Shown piece after piece: positions 27,823 through 36,533 of a stretch of 41,395 bases of DNA. Position 1 is the first letter of the stretch, and every line of letters starts with the position of its first letter. A program made the position numbers and the translations under genes. Location: assembly GCA_026399515.1 (NCBI GenBank), contig JAPLQT010000060.1, forward strand, positions 1 through 41,395, written 5' to 3'. The stretch is from Pseudomonadota bacterium. Lineage in GTDB: Bacteria; Pseudomonadota; Gammaproteobacteria; Burkholderiales; Rhodocyclaceae. Under the pieces are notes generated by a model that saw nothing but the letters and a program-made list of their open reading frames with translations, ran no database searches and was not told the DNA's origin.

Positions 27823-28896
27823 ATGAGTCTAACCCAATCATTTTGTCGGGTCGTGGCGGTACTCTTCGTCATGGTTGCGACAAGTGCGGCGAGCGCTGCC
27901 GATCGACCTGTTCCGAAGGAGGGAGACTGGGTCGTCAAGGATTTCAAGTTTCACAATGGCGAGACTCTTCCGGAGTTACGACTGCACTACACCACGCTGG
28001 GCGACAGTGGGGGCGAACCTGTACTGATATTGCACGGAACTACAGGGTCGGGCACAGCACTGCTTGGCCCCGCGTTTGGAGGCGAGCTGTTTGGTGCTGG
28101 TCAGCCACTTGACGCCAATCGTTACTTCATCGTCCTCCCAGACGCTATCGGCACAGGCAAGTCAAGCAAGCCATCCGATGGCCTGCGGACAAAGTTTCCC
28201 CAATACAATTACGATGACATGGTCGAAGCGCAATACCGTCTGATTACAGAGCACCTTGGCCTCAAGCACCTGCGGCTCGTCTTGGGTAATTCCATGGGCG
28301 GCATGCAGACATGGATGTGGGCGCAGAAGTACCCAAACGCTATGGACATTGCGGTGCCGATGGCCTCACTGCCCACGGAGATGTCCGGACGAAACTGGAT
28401 GCTGCGCCGTATGCTCACGGAATCCATCCGCAATGATCCGGAGTGGCTGGGCGGCAATTACACAAAGCAACCCCGCAGCTTGCAGTTTGCATCAGTCTTC
28501 TACGGTGCCGCGACCATAGGCGGAAACCAGAGACTGTTCAAACTGGCCCCCACCCGAGAGAAAGCCGATGCATTACTTAAACAGCAGCTAACAGGTTCCT
28601 TCGCCGGTGATGCAAATGACCACCTCTATCAGTGGGAATCCTCTCTCGATTACAATCCAGCGCCGGGCCTCGATAAGATCCAGGCCACTCTTCTAGCCAT
28701 CAACTCGGCGGACGATGAACGCAATCCCCCTGAGCTTGGTGTGCTTGATAGGGAAATCAAGCGTGTCAAGAATGGCCGTGTACTGTTGATTCCCAGCAGC
28801 CCAGATACTTATGGTCATGGGACGACTGCTTTCGCCAAGTTCTGGAAGAAGGATCTTGAGGAACTGATAAAGTCGGCACCGCACCTGCAAAATTAG
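27823..28896 (+). CDS. Secreted alpha/beta hydrolase (MetX-like fold)
   Basis: 357 residues with a signal peptide (VVAVLFVMVATSAASA) and an alpha/beta hydrolase domain: oxyanion region LILHGTTGSG, nucleophile elbow GNSMGGMQ, catalytic Asp probably in INSADDERNP and His in YGHGTT. The layout is that of homoserine acetyltransferase-like hydrolases, but a periplasmic location argues against a role in methionine synthesis. A strong ribosome binding site (AAGGAGGAAT) precedes the ATG. Base composition is lower in GC than the his genes, so it is probably a foreign gene carried in the islet. Substrate unknown. Confidence 0.88.
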   Translation: MSLTQSFCRVVAVLFVMVATSAASAADRPVPKEGDWVVKDFKFHNGETLPELRLHYTTLGDSGGEPVLILHGTTGSGTALLGPAFGGELFGAGQPLDANRYFIVLPDAIGTGKSSKPSDGLRTKFPQYNYDDMVEAQYRLITEHLGLKHLRLVLGNSMGGMQTWMWAQKYPNAMDIAVPMASLPTEMSGRNWMLRRMLTESIRNDPEWLGGNYTKQPRSLQFASVFYGAATIGGNQRLFKLAPTREKADALLKQQLTGSFAGDANDHLYQWESSLDYNPAPGLDKIQATLLAINSADDERNPPELGVLDREIKRVKNGRVLLIPSSPDTYGHGTTAFAKFWKKDLEELIKSAPHLQN

Positions 28897-29233
28897 AATA
28901 TGTTTCCGAATCTGCTCAGACCGCGAACGACCGCTATTTCAGCGCCGCTACTTCTGCACTGGGCACTTTGGAGACATCCAGCATAGGTTGCAGCAGTCCT
29001 CGGTTTTTCCGATCATTCACTGACGAAAACTACGGGGCTGCAGCAGGCCAGGGCGTCGCCGATTTTGTTACCGCCGCGGCGACGGGGTGCTCGCCGGGGA
29101 CGTCCGGGCCGGCTGTCTGAGCGCAGCGAGTTTGCAGGCCCGGCCGGCGGGCGCGCTGTCGCAAGGGAACCCGCAGGGCGGGAGCGCATGAGGCGGCGGC
29201 CTGGCCTGTCGCTGCCGGCGCTCAGCAAACTCC
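28897..29233. other. 337-bp gene-free stretch with degenerate GC-rich repeat
   Basis: The first ~140 bp are unremarkable and lower in GC. From about 29060 the sequence becomes very GC-rich, with short inverted motifs (GGGCCGGC, CCCGGCCGGCGGG), and then the right copy of the 43-bp inverted repeat. It resembles an intergenic repeat remnant. No credible gene was found. hisC ends at its right edge on the minus strand. Confidence 0.6.
29160..29202 (-). repeat. 43-bp inverted repeat, right copy
   Basis: Pairs with 26956-26998 (42 of 43 bases). Together the copies bound a 2.2-kb islet holding the broken substrate-binding protein gene and the hydrolase. No transposase is present, and no target-site duplication was recognised. 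Confidence 0.85.
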
Positions 29234-30301
29234 TTATCCGAGTATTTCCCGCAGTGCCGCGACCAGCAACGCGCACTGCTCGTCTGTGCCGATGGTGATG
29301 CGCAGAAACTGATCGATGCGCGGCTGCTTGAAATGTCGCACGATGATGCTGCGGCTGCGCAAGGATGTCGCGAGTTCGCTGGCGTCGCGTTGCGGGTGGC
29401 GGACGAATATAAAGTTCGCTGCGGATGGCAACACCTCGAAGCCGATTTGCGCCAGTTGTTGCTTCAGCTTCTCGCGGCTGGCGATGACGGCATGGCGCGT
29501 CCGGTCGAAGTGTTCTGTGTCTTCCACGGCCGCCGTCGCGCCGGCAATGGCGAGGCGGTCCAGCGGATAGGAATTGAAACTGTTCTTTACCCGTTCCAGT
29601 GCTTCGATCAAGTCGCTGTGGCCGAGCGCGAAACCGACCCGCAGGCCGGCCAGCGAATGCGACTTGGAGAGGGTCTGCACCACCAGCAGGTTGGAATAGC
29701 GGGCGATCAGCGGGATCGTGGAAGCCTTGTTTTCGCCGAAGGCGATGTAGGCTTCGTCGACGACCACTACCGATTCTGGATTGGCGGTGAGCAGGTGCTC
29801 GATTTCGGCGGGCGCCAGCAATCGGCCGGTCGGGGCGTTCGGGTTGGGAAAAATGATCCCGCCATTGGCTTGCCGGTAATCGTCGACGCGGATCTCGAAG
29901 GACTCGGACAGCGGCACGGCGATGTACTCTACGCCGAAAAGTTGGCAATACACCGGATAGAAGCTGTAAGTGATGTCCGGGAACAGGATAGGCTGCGGGT
30001 GATTCAGCAGGGCCATGAATACGTGGGCGAGGACTTCGTCGGAACCGTTGCCGACGAATACCTGCTGCGCGCTCAGGCTATGCAAGGCGGCGATGGCCTG
30101 CTTGAGGCGGTCGGCATTGGGATCGGGATAGAGTCTGAGATTGGCGCCGGTTTCTCCTGCGATCGCTTCGATGGCCCGCGGCGAAGGCCCGTAGGGATTC
30201 TCGTTGGTGTTGAGCTTGACGAGATTCGCCAGCTTCGGCTGCTCGCCTGGGACGTAGGGCGTCAGCTTGCCGACGACGCTGCTCCAGTACTTGTTGTTCA
30301 T
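29234..30301 (-). CDS. hisC: Histidinol-phosphate aminotransferase
   Basis: 355 residues from ATG 30301 ([20 protein letters not shown]). Fold-type I PLP aminotransferase: [42 protein letters not shown], the PLP lysine in [14 protein letters not shown] near residue 210, and FLRITIGT. It converts imidazole-acetol phosphate to histidinol phosphate. It is on the opposite strand to all other his genes here and divergent from hisB, which is unusual for the betaproteobacterial his operon. The open frame extends upstream to 30430 but without conserved sequence. Confidence 0.93.
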   Translation of the reverse strand: MNNKYWSSVVGKLTPYVPGEQPKLANLVKLNTNENPYGPSPRAIEAIAGETGANLRLYPDPNADRLKQAIAALHSLSAQQVFVGNGSDEVLAHVFMALLNHPQPILFPDITYSFYPVYCQLFGVEYIAVPLSESFEIRVDDYRQANGGIIFPNPNAPTGRLLAPAEIEHLLTANPESVVVVDEAYIAFGENKASTIPLIARYSNLLVVQTLSKSHSLAGLRVGFALGHSDLIEALERVKNSFNSYPLDRLAIAGATAAVEDTEHFDRTRHAVIASREKLKQQLAQIGFEVLPSAANFIFVRHPQRDASELATSLRSRSIIVRHFKQPRIDQFLRITIGTDEQCALLVAALREILG

Positions 30302-30451
30302 GGTGGATTCGGAATTTCTGGTGATGGTGACCAAGCCCGGATGGTAGCAAGCGAAACGCCATAGTGGGGAAAAAACCACGGCGCTGCACATACCCATTGT
30401 CTTTTGTCCCATCTTTGCGTAACGTGGCATTTTTCAATGCACGATATAACC

Positions 30452-31039
30452 ATGCGGCAAGGGGAAATCACCCGCAACACCCTGGAAACCCAGGTTCGCG
30501 TCAAACTCGATCTCGACGGTTCCGGCCGGACTCGGCTGGCTTCCGGCATCGGCTTCCTCGATCACATGTTGGACCAGATCGCCCGTCACGGCTTGCTCGA
30601 CCTGGAGGTCGAAGCCAAGGGCGATCTGCATATCGATGCCCATCACAGCGTCGAAGACATCGGTATTTCACTCGGTCAAGCACTCGTCAAGGCGGTCGGC
30701 GACAAGAAGGGGCTGCGCCGCTACGGGCACGCCTATGTGCCGCTGGATGAGGCGCTGTCGCGCGTGGTGGTGGATCTGTCGGGCAGGCCCGGGCTGGTTT
30801 TCAACGTCGAATTCACACGGGCCATGATCGGCGACTTCGATGTCGATCTGGTGCGCGAGTTCTTCCAGGGGCTGGTCAACCACGCCGCCATCAGCGTGCA
30901 TATCGACAATCTGCGCGGCGACAATGCCCACCATCAGGCGGAAACCGTGTTCAAGGCTTTCGGCCGGGCGTTGCGCATGGCCGCCGAGCCCGATCCGCGC
31001 GCCGCCGGATCAGTCCCATCCACCAAGGGCAGCCTTTGA
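30452..31039 (+). CDS. hisB: Imidazoleglycerol-phosphate dehydratase
   Basis: 195 residues from ATG 30452 ([18 protein letters not shown]), the usual length of the monofunctional enzyme. Metal-binding motifs [15 protein letters not shown] and [16 protein letters not shown] are intact, as is the terminal PSTKGSL. An ATG at 30437 would add five residues. There is no phosphatase domain. Its own promoter must lie in the 150-bp gap shared with the divergent hisC. The stop is three bases before the structured element that separates it from hisH. Confidence 0.94.
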   Translation: MRQGEITRNTLETQVRVKLDLDGSGRTRLASGIGFLDHMLDQIARHGLLDLEVEAKGDLHIDAHHSVEDIGISLGQALVKAVGDKKGLRRYGHAYVPLDEALSRVVVDLSGRPGLVFNVEFTRAMIGDFDVDLVREFFQGLVNHAAISVHIDNLRGDNAHHQAETVFKAFGRALRMAAEPDPRAAGSVPSTKGSL

Positions 31040-31042
31040 ACT

Positions 31043-31312
31043 AGGGCGTGTTCTCCATTGAGCGACGTGTGCGAACGAGACAGATGGCCCCCAGTGCAAG
31101 GCACGAGCGACGCCGTTGGGTTGCTCCCAATCAGGAGCGAACAACGCCGCAATGGGGGCCATATGCCTCGTTCCCTTCGGGTTGCTGCCAAATGCGGCGT
31201 CCGCTTTGTCACTCGTCTCGTCAAGGGGGATGGCCATTGACTTCGACTCGTTTCGCGCGGCCATCCGCATTTGGCAGCAACGCATCACGCCGATCAATGG
31301 AGAACACGCCCT
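31043..31312 (+). repeat. Structured intergenic element, copy B
   Basis: The ends (31043-31061 and 31294-31312) are a perfect 19-bp inverted repeat unrelated in sequence to the ends of copy A. Inside, ATGGCCCCCA pairs with TGGGGGCCAT, and a 17-bp perfect stem begins GTTGCTGCC and ends GGCAGCAAC. Junction sequences CCCTTCGGGTTGC and GCAACGCATCACG, the motif CGTGTGCGA and the loop region around GCAAGGC match copy A. It fills the gap between the hisB stop and four bases before the hisH ATG, in the orientation of the operon. Short open frames across it are by-products. Confidence 0.85.
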
Positions 31313-31316
31313 TGCC

Positions 31317-31976
31317 ATGAGCTGCACCGTCGCAGTCGTCGATTATGGGATGGGCAACTTGCGCTCGGTCGCCAAGGCGATCGAGCATGTCGCTCCTGAG
31401 GGCCGCGTGCTGGTCACTTCCAGCGCGACCGACATCGCCAATGCCGACCGTGTCGTGGTGCCGGGGCAGGGCGCCATGCCGGACTGCATGCACGAACTGG
31501 AAATCCGCGGGCTACGCGATGCGGTGCTGCGGGCCGCGCGGACCCAACCTTTCCTGGGAATCTGCGTCGGCTTGCAGATGCTGTTCGGCCTCGCCGAAGA
31601 AGGCGGCGTGATGGGTCTCGAAGTGTTGCCGGGGCGGGTGCCGCATTTCCCTCGCGAGGCGATGGTAGGTCCGGACGGCGCTCGACTGAAGGTTCCGCAC
31701 ATGGGCTGGAACGAGGTTCATCAGATGCCCGCAGGCCACGAAGGCACGGCCCATCCCCTTTGGGCGGGGATCGCCGACGGATCGCGGTTCTATTTCGTGC
31801 ATAGCTATTACGTCGAGCCCGCACTGCCTGAGTTGATAGCAGGTTCGACGAATTACGGTATCCCCTTTACCAGCGCCGTGGAGCGCGATAATATCTTTGC
31901 TGTGCAATTTCACCCGGAAAAAAGCGCGCGCGACGGCCTCGCGCTGCTCGCCAACTTCATGCGCTGGAAACCCTGA
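31317..31976 (+). CDS. hisH: Imidazole glycerol phosphate synthase, glutaminase subunit
   Basis: 219 residues from ATG 31317 (CTVAVVDYGMGNLRSVAKAI). Class I glutaminase: nucleophile Cys in FLGICVGLQMLFG, and the His and Glu of FHPEKS. It supplies ammonia to HisF. Start choice rests on family alignment; the open frame runs upstream through the structured element. No Shine-Dalgarno is visible because the element's terminal repeat lies directly before the ATG. Confidence 0.94.
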   Translation: MSCTVAVVDYGMGNLRSVAKAIEHVAPEGRVLVTSSATDIANADRVVVPGQGAMPDCMHELEIRGLRDAVLRAARTQPFLGICVGLQMLFGLAEEGGVMGLEVLPGRVPHFPREAMVGPDGARLKVPHMGWNEVHQMPAGHEGTAHPLWAGIADGSRFYFVHSYYVEPALPELIAGSTNYGIPFTSAVERDNIFAVQFHPEKSARDGLALLANFMRWKP

Positions 31977-32017
31977 GCCCGCTTTCCCTTCATCATCGAT
32001 AGTAGCCTTCCCGACCT

Positions 32018-32764
32018 ATGCTGCTGATACCCGCGATCGACCTCAAGGATGGACATTGTGTCCGCCTCAAACAGGGCGCCATGGAGGATGCCACGGTATT
32101 CTCGGAAGACCCGGCCGCCATGGCACGCCACTGGATAGCATCGGGTGCGCGTCGCCTGCACTTGGTGGACCTGAATGGCGCCTTCGCCGGCAAGCCCAAG
32201 AATGAACCGGCCATCAAGGCCATCCTCAAGGAGGTCGGCGCCGAGATTCCCGTCCAGCTCGGCGGCGGCATTCGCGACCTGGACACCATCGAGCGTTGCC
32301 TCGATGACGGTATCACCTATGTCATCATCGGCACCGCCGCGGTGAAGAACCCAGGCTTCCTGCATGACGCCTGCAGCGCCTTTCCCGGGCATATCATCGT
32401 CGGCCTGGATGCCAAGGACGGCAAGGTGGCAACGGACGGCTGGTCGAAGATGACCGGGCACGCTGTCATCGACCTGGCCAGGAAGTTCGAGGACTATGGC
32501 GTGGAAGCCGTCATCTATACCGATATCGGCCGCGACGGCATGCTCTCGGGCGTCAATATCGAAGCGACCGTCAAACTGGCCCAGGCACTGCACATTCCCG
32601 TCATCGCCAGCGGCGGGATCGCCAGCCTGAAGGACATCAAGGCTCTGTGCGCGGTCCAGGACGAGGGCATCAGCGCGGCGATCACCGGCCGCGCCATCTA
32701 CGAGGGATCCCTGGACTTCAAGAAAGCCCAGGCCGAGGCGGACAAGTTGTCGGCGAAAGCCTGA
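32018..32764 (+). CDS. hisA: Phosphoribosylformimino-5-aminoimidazole carboxamide ribotide isomerase
   Basis: 248-residue beta/alpha barrel: [19 protein letters not shown] with the catalytic Asp, the first phosphate site [10 protein letters not shown], the second catalytic Asp in [14 protein letters not shown], and the second phosphate site [11 protein letters not shown]. It performs the Amadori rearrangement before HisHF. It lies 41 nt after hisH and 5 nt before hisF. Confidence 0.95.
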   Translation: MLLIPAIDLKDGHCVRLKQGAMEDATVFSEDPAAMARHWIASGARRLHLVDLNGAFAGKPKNEPAIKAILKEVGAEIPVQLGGGIRDLDTIERCLDDGITYVIIGTAAVKNPGFLHDACSAFPGHIIVGLDAKDGKVATDGWSKMTGHAVIDLARKFEDYGVEAVIYTDIGRDGMLSGVNIEATVKLAQALHIPVIASGGIASLKDIKALCAVQDEGISAAITGRAIYEGSLDFKKAQAEADKLSAKA

Positions 32765-32769
32765 CCGGC

Positions 32770-33528
32770 ATGCTCGCCAAACGCATCATTCCCTGTCTGG
32801 ATGTCAATGCCGGGCGCGTCGTCAAGGGCGTCAATTTCGTCGCATTGCGCGACGCAGGGGATCCGGTCGAGATTGCCCGCCGCTATGACGAGCAAGGCGC
32901 GGATGAACTGACCTTCCTGGATATCACCGCCAGTTCCGATCAACGCGACATCATCCTGCACGTGGTCGAGCAGGTTGCCGACCAGGTGTTCATTCCGCTG
33001 ACCGTCGGCGGCGGTGTGCGCGCCGTCGCGGATGTGCGCCGCCTGCTGAATGCCGGCGCCGACAAAGTCAGCATGAACACCGCAGCGGTGCAGAATCCTC
33101 AACTGGTGGCCGATGCCTCGGGCAAGGTCGGCAGCCAGTGCATCGTCGTCGCCATAGACGCCAAGCAAGCTTCGCCCGGCCACTGGGAAGTGTTTACCCA
33201 TGGCGGCCGCCAGGGCACCGGGCTCGACGCCGTGGCCTGGGCGCAACAGGTACAGGCCCTGGGGGCCGGGGAAATCCTGCTGACCAGCATGGACCGCGAC
33301 GGTACCAAGAACGGTTTCGACCTGGCCTTGACCCGGGCCGTATCCGAGGCCGTGGATATCCCGGTGATCGCCAGCGGCGGCGTCGGCAATCTGCAACACC
33401 TGGCCGACGGCGTCATTGAAGGCAAGGCCGATGCGGTCCTGGCCGCCAGCATTTTCCATTACGGCGAATACACGGTGCGCCAAGCCAAGGAATACATGCG
33501 CTCACAGGGTATCGAGGTCAGGCTGTGA
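32770..33528 (+). CDS. hisF: Imidazole glycerol phosphate synthase, cyclase subunit
   Basis: 252-residue barrel with catalytic Asp in [18 protein letters not shown], phosphate sites PLTVGGGVR and PVIASGGVG, and second catalytic Asp in [14 protein letters not shown]. It cyclises the imidazole ring using ammonia from HisH, also releasing AICAR. It overlaps hisI by four bases (GTGA). Confidence 0.96.
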   Translation: MLAKRIIPCLDVNAGRVVKGVNFVALRDAGDPVEIARRYDEQGADELTFLDITASSDQRDIILHVVEQVADQVFIPLTVGGGVRAVADVRRLLNAGADKVSMNTAAVQNPQLVADASGKVGSQCIVVAIDAKQASPGHWEVFTHGGRQGTGLDAVAWAQQVQALGAGEILLTSMDRDGTKNGFDLALTRAVSEAVDIPVIASGGVGNLQHLADGVIEGKADAVLAASIFHYGEYTVRQAKEYMRSQGIEVRL

Positions 33529-33911
33529 GCGTGAATTGGCTTAACCAGGTGAAATGGGACGAGCACGGACTGGTCCCGGTCATCGTTCAGGACGCCATGG
33601 GTGGCGAAGTGCTGATGTTCGCCTGGATGAATCGCGAAGCCCTGGAACGCAGTGCCGTGGGCGGCGAAGCGGTCTACTGGTCGCGCTCGCGGCGCAAGCT
33701 GTGGCACAAGGGCGAGGAGTCCGGCTACAGCCAGATCATCCGCGAGATCCGCCTGGATTGTGACAACGATGTGCTGCTGCTGAAGGTCGAACAGACCGGC
33801 GGCATCGCCTGCCATACCGGACGGCGCAGTTGCTTCTTCCAGAAATATGGCGAAAACCGCTGGCAGACCGTGGAGCCGGTACTGAAAGATCCCAAGCTCA
33901 TCTACAAGTAG
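33525..33911 (+). CDS. hisI: Phosphoribosyl-AMP cyclohydrolase
   Basis: 128 residues from a GTG start coupled to the hisF stop. The metal-binding region [27 protein letters not shown] and the start [15 protein letters not shown] are intact. It is the stand-alone cyclohydrolase, with HisE encoded separately about 1.15 kb downstream, beyond an opposite-strand gene. Confidence 0.95.
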   Translation: MSVNWLNQVKWDEHGLVPVIVQDAMGGEVLMFAWMNREALERSAVGGEAVYWSRSRRKLWHKGEESGYSQIIREIRLDCDNDVLLLKVEQTGGIACHTGRRSCFFQKYGENRWQTVEPVLKDPKLIYK

Positions 33912-33914
33912 TTT

Positions 33915-33968
33915 CCGGTACCCGCCTTTGGGTCTGGGGTACCGGTGCCCGCCCCTGGGTCTAGGGTA
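33915..33968. repeat. Two tandem 27-bp units with a 9-bp hairpin between convergent genes
   Basis: Units 33915-33941 and 33942-33968 differ at four positions. CCGGTACCC and GGGTACCGG form a perfect 9-bp stem across unit 1 and the start of unit 2. The repeat exactly fills the space between the hisI stop and the stop of the opposite-strand gene, so it may act as a two-way terminator, though no T-run is present. Confidence 0.6.
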
Positions 33969-34676
33969 TTAGCGGCGACCCTGGCTAGCCTTGCGATTGA
34001 ATTCATCGATACACCGGGCGAGTTCCTCGGCATTGCCGGATTCCACGTTGCAGTTCCCGGTCTTGACGGGAGCCGGTGGTTTCTCTGGTTTCTCTTTTGT
34101 CGGGGCAGGCGAACTTCCCGATTCGGGCGGAGCGGTTTTGCTCATCTTCTCGGTAAGCTGTCTGAGCTGAGTTTCGGTCTCGCTCAAGCGGTTCCGATAC
34201 TTCGCCTCGGACTCCCGGGCGCTCGAATATTGCTTTTCAAGCTGCGAGATCTCGTCCCGCTGGTCTTCGATCTTCTGGGCCTGATTGATGACCATGTTGG
34301 AGAGCAAGGCGAAAGAAAATGTCATCCCGGCGATGATGCCGATGACCAGCACCAACAGGTAAATGAAGAAACTGCGAACCGCGCTGCGCGGAGCAGGGGG
34401 TGTCGCTACAGGCGCCTCGTCGGCATGAGGCGTCTTGGCTTTTCTTTCGGGAGCGCGGCTTTCGCTTCTCTCTTCTTTCTCGCCATCCTCTTCTTTGAGT
34501 TTTCCAACGCGATTCCTGAGGCGATTGAGAACACCGCTCAATGCGTCGATCACGCGCAAATACGCCGCGAGGATAAACCGCTTCAGACGTTGCAATCGGC
34601 TTACGCCCGCTTCGGGGACGCTCTCCGAACTCTCCTCGGGGGGGGGGCTTTCGTTCGGATCGCCGTCGGGCTTCAT
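33969..34676 (-). CDS. Single-pass membrane protein with coiled coil, function unknown
   Basis: 235 residues from ATG 34676, which has GGAAG six bases upstream; the open frame extends to 34820 without support. A Glu/Pro/Ser-rich start, a basic stretch (RLQRLKRFILAAYLRVIDAL), a charged linker, one membrane helix (FFIYLLVLVIGIIAGMTFS), a coiled coil (QAQKIEDQRDEISQLEKQYS) and a C-terminal piece with two cysteines (GNCNVES, ARCIDEFNR) are visible. Codons about 11-15 contain a run of ten C. It lies between hisI and hisE on the opposite strand. No family recognised. Confidence 0.75.
   Translation of the reverse strand: MKPDGDPNESPPPEESSESVPEAGVSRLQRLKRFILAAYLRVIDALSGVLNRLRNRVGKLKEEDGEKEERSESRAPERKAKTPHADEAPVATPPAPRSAVRSFFIYLLVLVIGIIAGMTFSFALLSNMVINQAQKIEDQRDEISQLEKQYSSARESEAKYRNRLSETETQLRQLTEKMSKTAPPESGSSPAPTKEKPEKPPAPVKTGNCNVESGNAEELARCIDEFNRKASQGRR
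34638..34647 (-). repeat. C10 homopolymer in the start of the membrane-protein gene
   Basis: Ten consecutive G on the plus strand, read as ten C within the codons for SPPPE near residue 11 of the gene at 33969-34676. A tract of this length early in a gene can slip and switch the frame; it is also a place where sequencing length errors are common. Confidence 0.7.
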
Positions 34677-35063
34677 GGAGCTTCCAAAAATATCGACCCG
34701 GATCTTCCACGGGAGAAGACGGCCGGTAGGACACGGTATGGGCCAATTGCCATGACGATGTCCTGAACGATAAGGAAGTCCTTTCCTAGCATGTTTCCAT
34801 ACTAGCGTCAGTGCGGCCACATCACCCGCCGGAATAAGCGCGGATTACCAGCGCTATTGCACTGATTCCCCTACCGGCCCGGACCTTTTCCGGGCGATAT
34901 CGGGATTTTTGTTTTACGGCACGGCAGGCGGTATGATTCGTTCCTGATCCGGGTGATTTTGGCTTCCGGGGCGCGAGTCGGGCTTTGCGCGTGTTGTAGT
35001 GCAAGGTTGGCCGCCCGTCCAGCTGGCGGTACTATTGATTTTAATTTCAAAGGAATAGACTCA
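34677..35063 (+). promoter_or_regulatory. 387-bp intergenic region with a sigma70-like promoter for hisE-HIT-tat
   Basis: No gene is supported here. TTGTTT (34909-34914) and TATGAT (34932-34937) are separated by 17 bp and make a reasonable sigma70 promoter, with transcription from about 34944 and a leader of about 120 nt before hisE. The rest shows nothing I recognise. A promoter is expected because the opposite-strand gene cuts hisE from the upstream his genes. Confidence 0.5.
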
Positions 35064-35396
35064 ATGATCGATCTCGAAGTCATACACCGTATCCATAAGA
35101 CGCTGACCGATCGAAAGGGCGCGGCACCGGAGTCGTCTTATGTTGCCAGCCTGTATGCCAAGGGCACCGACAGCATATGCAAGAAAGTGGCTGAAGAAGC
35201 CGCGGAAGTCATCATGGCGGCGAAGGATGGCGATTCCCTGCACGTGGTCCGCGAGGTGACCGACCTGTGGTTTCACAGCATGATCCTGCTGGCACATCTT
35301 GGCCTCGACGTGAACGACATCGCGGCGGAATTCCGCCGGCGCGAGGGCATCTCGGGCATAGACGAAAAGAACTCCCGGGATCAGGAGGCGGCATGA
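35064..35396 (+). CDS. hisE: Phosphoribosyl-ATP pyrophosphatase
   Basis: 110 residues from ATG 35064 with AAGGA upstream. MazG-like fold: SSYVASLYAKGTDSICKKVAEEAAEVIMAAK contains (35139-35228) the conserved KVxEEAxE acidic metal site, and EVTDLWFHSMILLAHLGLD follows. It hydrolyses phosphoribosyl-ATP before HisI. Overlaps the HIT gene by four bases (ATGA). Confidence 0.94.
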   Translation: MIDLEVIHRIHKTLTDRKGAAPESSYVASLYAKGTDSICKKVAEEAAEVIMAAKDGDSLHVVREVTDLWFHSMILLAHLGLDVNDIAAEFRRREGISGIDEKNSRDQEAA

Positions 35397-35740
35397 GCGA
35401 CTGCATTTTTTGCAAGATCGCACGGGGCGAAATACCGAGTCGGAAGGTTTTCGAGGACGAGGATATTTTCGCTTTCCACGATATTCAGCCGGTAACGCCG
35501 GTGCATTTCATGATTATTCCCAAGCTGCATATTCCCTCGCTGGCCGAAGCCGAGTTGAAGCATGTGGCGGTACTCGGCAAGATGCTGGCCCTGTCGGGCC
35601 GCCTGGCCTGCGAGCAAGGGCTGGCCGACGGATTCCGCACCATCATCAACACCGGTCGAATCGGCCGGCAAGAGGTGTATCATTTGCACATGCACATCCT
35701 TGGCGGTCCCGAGCCGCTGGGGTCGATGGTCCGCAAATAA
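35393..35740 (+). CDS. hinT: HIT-family nucleotide hydrolase (HinT-like)
   Basis: 115 residues. [20 protein letters not shown] start with paired cysteines, [15 protein letters not shown], and the histidine triad [10 protein letters not shown]. HinT enzymes hydrolyse AMP-linked phosphoramidates. Located between hisE and tatA as in many betaproteobacteria. The gene symbol is by family resemblance. Confidence 0.92.
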   Translation: MSDCIFCKIARGEIPSRKVFEDEDIFAFHDIQPVTPVHFMIIPKLHIPSLAEAELKHVAVLGKMLALSGRLACEQGLADGFRTIINTGRIGRQEVYHLHMHILGGPEPLGSMVRK

Positions 35741-35750
35741 GGAGAAACTC

Positions 35751-35981
35751 ATGGGAAGCTTGAGTATTTGGCACTGGTTGATCGTGCTGGTGATCGTCAT
35801 GCTGGTGTTCGGCACCAAGAAATTGCGTAACGTCGGGTCCGACCTGGGAGGCGCGGTCAAAGGCTTCAAGGAGGGGATGCGCGACAGCACGGCGGAGAAG
35901 AGTGCTGATGCCGGCGCACAGCAACCACCGGTGACCGGCCATACCCTCGAAGGCGAGATCAAGGAAAAGGTCAAGAGCTAG
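35751..35981 (+). CDS. tatA: Twin-arginine translocase subunit TatA
   Basis: 76 residues: short periplasmic start [10 protein letters not shown], one membrane helix ([15 protein letters not shown]) ending in the [20 protein letters not shown] hinge and amphipathic helix, and a charged tail. TatA polymers form the passage for folded proteins. A good ribosome binding site (AAGGAG) lies upstream. Confidence 0.95.
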   Translation: MGSLSIWHWLIVLVIVMLVFGTKKLRNVGSDLGGAVKGFKEGMRDSTAEKSADAGAQQPPVTGHTLEGEIKEKVKS

Positions 35982-36086
35982 AAGGTCGCGAGGAATTCCC
36001 GGGTGAGGAGAGAGGAGTAAGCGCATCGCCCTGGAGCTCCCCGTCTGATATTTTTCCCCTCGCCACGTACCTTTCAATCCTATCTT

Positions 36087-36527
36087 ATGTTCGACGTCGG
36101 CTTTTCCGAACTGGTCGTCATCGCCCTGGTGGCGCTGATCGTCATTGGTCCTGAACGATTACCCAAGGTCGCGCGTACCGTTGGCGTCCTGCTAGGCCGT
36201 TTGCAGCGTTACGTCAACGATGTCAAATCCGATATCAACCGCGAAATGCAGCTCGACGAACTGAAGAAGATTCAGGAAAACGTTTCGAGCCAGGTGCGTG
36301 GGCTGCAAGATTCCGTGACTTCCGAGATGCGCAGCGTCGAGGACTCCCTGAATCAATCCATTGCACCGCCAGAAACGCAAGCCGCGGAATTCCCGGCCGC
36401 CACCCCCGAGGCTGCCGGGCCAGTCGAGTCCGCGTCGCCCGCGGGGATGACTGATCCAGTCACGCATGTTCCCGAGCATCAACTGGAACTCGGCTTTGAA
36501 TCGAAGAGCGAGAAGGCCAAAACTTAG
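36087..36527 (+). CDS. tatB: Twin-arginine translocase subunit TatB
   Basis: 146 residues: [20 protein letters not shown] with the conserved Glu in the membrane helix, then [13 protein letters not shown], a long amphipathic helix and a Pro/Ala-rich tail. With TatC it forms the receptor for twin-arginine signal peptides. It lies 105 bp after tatA and 6 bp before tatC. Confidence 0.94.
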   Translation: MFDVGFSELVVIALVALIVIGPERLPKVARTVGVLLGRLQRYVNDVKSDINREMQLDELKKIQENVSSQVRGLQDSVTSEMRSVEDSLNQSIAPPETQAAEFPAATPEAAGPVESASPAGMTDPVTHVPEHQLELGFESKSEKAKT

Positions 36528-36533
36528 GCAACT

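Noticed and set aside
31043-31312. Ordinary MITE derived from one insertion sequence
   Set aside because: The terminal repeats of the two copies are unrelated although their interiors align, and no target-site duplication was seen; a MITE family would share its ends.
31048-31320. Small open frames of about 90 residues across both structured elements
   Set aside because: The frames share only patches that come from the conserved junction DNA (such as PSGC), have no ribosome binding site or protein family signal, and both strands are open because the elements are GC-rich palindromes.
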